The notes below the pieces were generated by a model, which did not search any database, had not been told where the DNA came from, and saw nothing but the letters and a program-made list of their open reading frames with translations. Shown here piece after piece: positions 60,633-64,000 of a stretch of DNA of 64,000 bases. Numbering within the stretch: position 1 is the first letter of the stretch; each line of letters starts with the position of its first letter. The DNA lies in assembly GCF_002288925.2 (NCBI RefSeq), contig NW_022098062.1:6498308-6562307 (forward strand), written 5' to 3'. The DNA is from Delphinapterus leucas. Lineage: Eukaryota; Chordata; Mammalia; Artiodactyla; Monodontidae. The position numbers and the translations under genes were made by a program.

Positions 60633-61839
60633 TAAAGAGACCACTGAATCTACCATCTCTCCTATCAGAGGAGAAAACTGATGCTCTGAAAAGTGAACAA
60701 GCCACAGCATATTGGAGGCCATCCAAGCCCAAGTCTCCTGACACCTGGTCCAGGGTCTTCCCCACTCCCATACATGCCCCACAAGCCACTTTTTCACTAA
60801 GCAGGCAGGCTTAGAGAGAAGAAATTCCGCCTGTGGACCACAGCTCCGGCCAGTGCCTATGGAGTTCCATCATGATCATGATCTCCGCTTCGTGTCTGCC
60901 AGTGAATGACAGCTTCAGTCCTTGTTTGTGGATTTAAGCCTGCCCGTGATCTTCTCTGACTGCCTCCCATACGGTTTTCAGACTTGCTTAAACAGCCTCC
61001 ATAATCACTCTCTCTTTATCCTCTGAAGAGGGAAATGTTAGTGCTCCAGGTGGAAAGCATGCATGATGTAAGATGCAGTCTAGAGATTCTGGAACACTCT
61101 GTACATCCCCCTCAGTGCCATCCTACTCCCTTCTTTGGCTTTGTCTACCAACAATACATCCCCCATCTTCATCCAGTCTATCTGTAGCATGCATGCACGG
61201 TACCCCTGGATCCCCTCAAACAGCCCCCACCTCCTTCAAGTTCAGTTTGGGTCATCCCACTGAGGTTAGTTCAAGCCACAGACCCTCTACTGCCAACCCA
61301 CAGCCTAATGAGGCCCAGGCACGTACCCTTTCCATCCAGCCCTCTGGAGAGTGGTTTTCTCAATGAAGAAATGAATGACTCCTAAGTCTAATAAGAGGGA
61401 AGCTTTAATGAGTGAAAATTGGGAAAACACTAGATCCAGTTACCTTATTCCAGACCATTACTGCATATCGATAAGCAGTGAAGAAACCCCAAGTGTCTGT
61501 TGCCATATTGCTTGCTTTGGATACAAAGAAATGGATAAAAGTGTATTTAGAAGGAAAAGAAATCTCTGTGGTCTCATATGGTAATCAGCTGCTTACTCAT
61601 TAGCATACTGTCTCTGAGCACTCTCTTCTGTCTTGTTATTCTGACTGAAGACTAGAATAGGGGATGGCCAAGGAAGTGTGGAGGGCAGCCCCTCAGAAGG
61701 GCCCTAAAGGGCCTGGAGGTAACACCTCCTCAGTCTTCTCCCCTCACTGCCCCCTTCCCTCTCCAGCAAGACCCCACTGGCAAGAAGTTTGAATTTTTCT
61801 TGGCAAGTAGAAATCTGGAATATCTTGGGCTCGTCTTTG
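60633..61839. other. Unique intergenic sequence
   Basis: No gene or repeat recognised. Confidence 0.5.
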
Positions 61840-62110
61840 CCTGCTCCCAACTCCTCACCTTCCATCAGTCATTCAAACTGGTCATCTCTCAAATCTACTC
61901 CTCTCCCAGATCCACAGCCCCCTGCATGACCAGCCACCAGGATCTTCCCCAGAATGACTGTAACAGCCACCCAGTTGATCTCCTGCCTCCAGTCTATTCC
62001 ATTTTAATCAGTCTGTACCTTTACTTCTTTTCAGCCAATCCAGATGCTCAAGTATCAATATGGAAGGATAAAATAAATGAAAATGGACCCTTCTTTTTTC
62101 TACCGTGCTG
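61840..62110 (+). mobile_element. L2 LINE remnant
   Basis: AAACTGGTCATCTCTCAAAT, ACCAGGATCTTCCCCAGAAT, GATCTCCTGCCTCCAGTCTA. Weak match. Confidence 0.45.
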
Positions 62111-62184
62111 CCAAAGTAACATTTCCTAGAGCAAGTCTAAATAGATGAAAAACCCTCCATGGCTCCCCAAGCTCCCATGATAAA

Positions 62185-63119
62185 AGCATTCATTCATTTA
62201 CTCATTCATTAATTCAGCAAGTGTTTGTTGGTCCTACCAAGTGCCAGGCACTGTTCTAGATTCTGGAGATACATTAATGAATGAGTCAGGCAGAGCCCCT
62301 GCCCTCAAGGAATTTATAGTCTAGCTCCGTCAAGCCAACAATTAGAGTGCAGTCTCTGATGGGGAAGAACAGGGTGTGGTGGGAGCACCTAACTTGCACC
62401 CAGGGTGTCCTTAGCATGGCACGGAGGGTTCTTTCCAAGTTTACCCAACGTACTTTTCTAGCCTCATCTTTTTCCTCCCCTTAAGCCAATCACTAGTCCT
62501 TCTTCGACAAAACCACAGCACCTGTGTTCATGCTGTCCCCTATTCCTGAAATACCCTTCCCCCTTTTACTAATTAATTATTTTAGTCCATCAGTCAGCCA
62601 ATGTATATTTATTGAGAATGTTCTATGTGCCAGGCACTGTGCAAACACCAAAGATGCAATGCTGAGCAAAACCAGACACGATCCCTGCCTGGTTGGAGTT
62701 TGCCGGTTAGTGGGAGGAGACCCACATGAATCAAAGGACCACAGAAAGTGCACAGTTACAGCTCTGAAGAAGTGCTATGAGAGGTACAAGGTGCTAATGA
62801 GAGCATGTAACAGACGTATGACTGAGTCTGAAGACTCAGCAAAGACTTCTCCAAGGAAGGGGCGATTGGGCTGGGATCTGGGGGTGGCCAGAGGGCTCCA
62901 AGCAAAGGCAACAGGTAAATTCCCTGTGGCAGGAGAGAGTGAGGTGCCCTCAAGGGACTGAAAGAAGCCAGAGTGGGTGAGTGAAGAGAAGAGATGAGCA
63001 GAGGCTGGAGCGGTGGGTAGGCCAGATTAGGCAGAGCCTTTAGAGCCAAGGTAAAGATCGGTCCTTATCCCCAGAGCAATGGCAATCATTTTTAAAAAGC
63101 AGCCCAGGGACATGATCAG
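62185..63119 (+). repeat. Ancient interspersed repeats, family not determined
   Basis: Two starts of the same kind: 62185 (CATTCATTTACTCATTCATT, AGTGCCAGGCACTGTTCTAG) and 62590 (TATGTGCCAGGCACTGTGCA), the second running through GAGGTACAAGGTGCTAATGA to GGGACATGATCAG near 63120. Confidence 0.5.
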
Positions 63120-63355
63120 CTTGCCACCATCCTTTAAGACCCAAGTCAAATGTTCCTCTACCTTCCCAACACCCCAGACAGTCCCCACCCTGGATCGCCC
63201 CTCTAGCAGCCCATGTACCATGCACACATGTGACATGTGAGGGTTACTCAGTGACAAGTCCTCAACATCAGGGACCCTGTCCTCTTCATCTTTGTCCTCA
63301 CAGCTGCACACGTGTCTAGCACATGGTAAGTACTCAGTAAAGATTTGTTGCGGCA
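63120..63355 (+). mobile_element. L2 LINE 3' end
   Basis: TTTAAGACCCAAGTCAAATG, CCTCACAGCTGCACACGTGT, CTAGCACATGGTAAGTACTC, AGTAAAGATTTGTTG. Confidence 0.8.
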
Positions 63356-63399
63356 ATCAACCAATCAACATGTGTAGTTGTCAATTTTATTTCCTCCCC

Positions 63400-63950
63400 T
63401 CCACCGTTCTGCCCAGCCAGGAAAGTTCTACCCTACTGCCTTAGTTCAGACTCCTATGATCCCTCGCCTCCTAAGCAATCTCCCTGCCTCCCTTCTTTCC
63501 CCCTCACGATCCATCCTCCGAGTGGCTACCAGGTTTCCTTCCTAAACAAAGGTCAGACCAGACCACTCTGCTCCTTGCATAAGCCTTCACTGACTCCCCA
63601 TTGCCTGCAGGGTCAAATTCAAATTCTTTAGGCTAACCATTCAATGTACTTCATGATCTAATCTCAAGCTAATCTTTCTAGCCTCATGTTTCATTGCATC
63701 CTTCCTTCCCTGGACCCTATATTCCAACTACAATCAAAATCCTAGAATATTCCTTAAGCAGACCTCCACTCCCACCCCCATGTCTCTGCTTAGGCTGTGC
63801 TTCCCTCATGTTTTCATAATTGGAAAACTGCTGGTGCTTCAAGATATAGCTCAACTGCTAACCTATCACAAAGCTTCTCCTCTCATCCCCCAAATCCAAA
63901 ATTAATGGCTTCTTTTTTGTATAAATATAGTTATTCCTAGCACCAGGCCC
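63400..63950 (+). mobile_element. L2 LINE remnant
   Basis: GACCAGACCACTCTGCTCCT, AAGCCTTCACTGACTCCCCA, CAGGGTCAAATTCAAATTCT, CTTAGGCTGTGCTTCCCTCA. Confidence 0.75.
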
Positions 63951-64000
63951 AGTAACCAACACATCACAGTCCCATTCTTTCCCTGCTCTGCACTCTCCCT

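Overview
The window is nuclear DNA of a mammal, almost certainly a cetacean and probably a toothed whale. The evidence is the set of tRNA-derived CHR SINEs: head 'GGGCTTCCCTGGTGG', pol III A and B boxes, and a GC-rich body typical of whale CHR copies. Ruminant-type L1 elements and old mammalian repeats (MIR, L2, MER5A, MaLR LTRs) are also present. There is no prokaryotic, viral or CRISPR content. A run of exactly 100 Ns (25630-25729) is an assembly gap.

I can support one protein-coding gene: TMPRSS5 (spinesin, a type II transmembrane serine protease), on the minus strand at about 41.5-53.9 kb. I rebuilt 13 coding exons from splice sites, reading phase and family similarity. All twelve junctions keep phase and the predicted protein is 487 residues: a cytoplasmic tail, one membrane anchor near residues 56-79, an SRCR-like stem, and a trypsin-fold domain with H265, D315 and S412. 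The first exon (an ATG at the splice donor) and the last exon are less certain than the eleven between them.

The most interesting result is that this gene looks catalytically complete but altered at the steps controlling activation and maturation. The residue before the IVGG activation site is Gln (Q224), where trypsin-like zymogens need Arg or Lys. One intron has a GC donor. The C-terminus runs about 23 residues past the stop I remember for human. Two N-glycosylation sites remembered from human are absent, and the cytoplasmic tail has about 7 extra residues. Comparisons with human are from memory and need an alignment.

The rest is repeat-rich. 0-16 kb: L1 3' ends, a long hAT-type fossil, an MLT1 LTR, and an L1 nested inside an older L1. 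16-28 kb: MER5A copies (one split by a solo LTR), a Tc1/mariner MITE, CHR SINEs, and a diverged direct duplication either side of an MST LTR. 28.8-35.5 kb: a full-length but dead L1 (about 6.67 kb, minus strand) with 13-bp target duplications. 35.5-41.5 kb: mostly unique sequence with two stretches resembling conserved non-coding elements, one holding a 16-bp palindrome. 54-64 kb: the likely TMPRSS5 upstream region with an RFX-type X-box, two more L1s (one inverted by twin priming) and L2 remnants. In human the neighbours are DRD2 and ZW10; no exon of either was recognised here.
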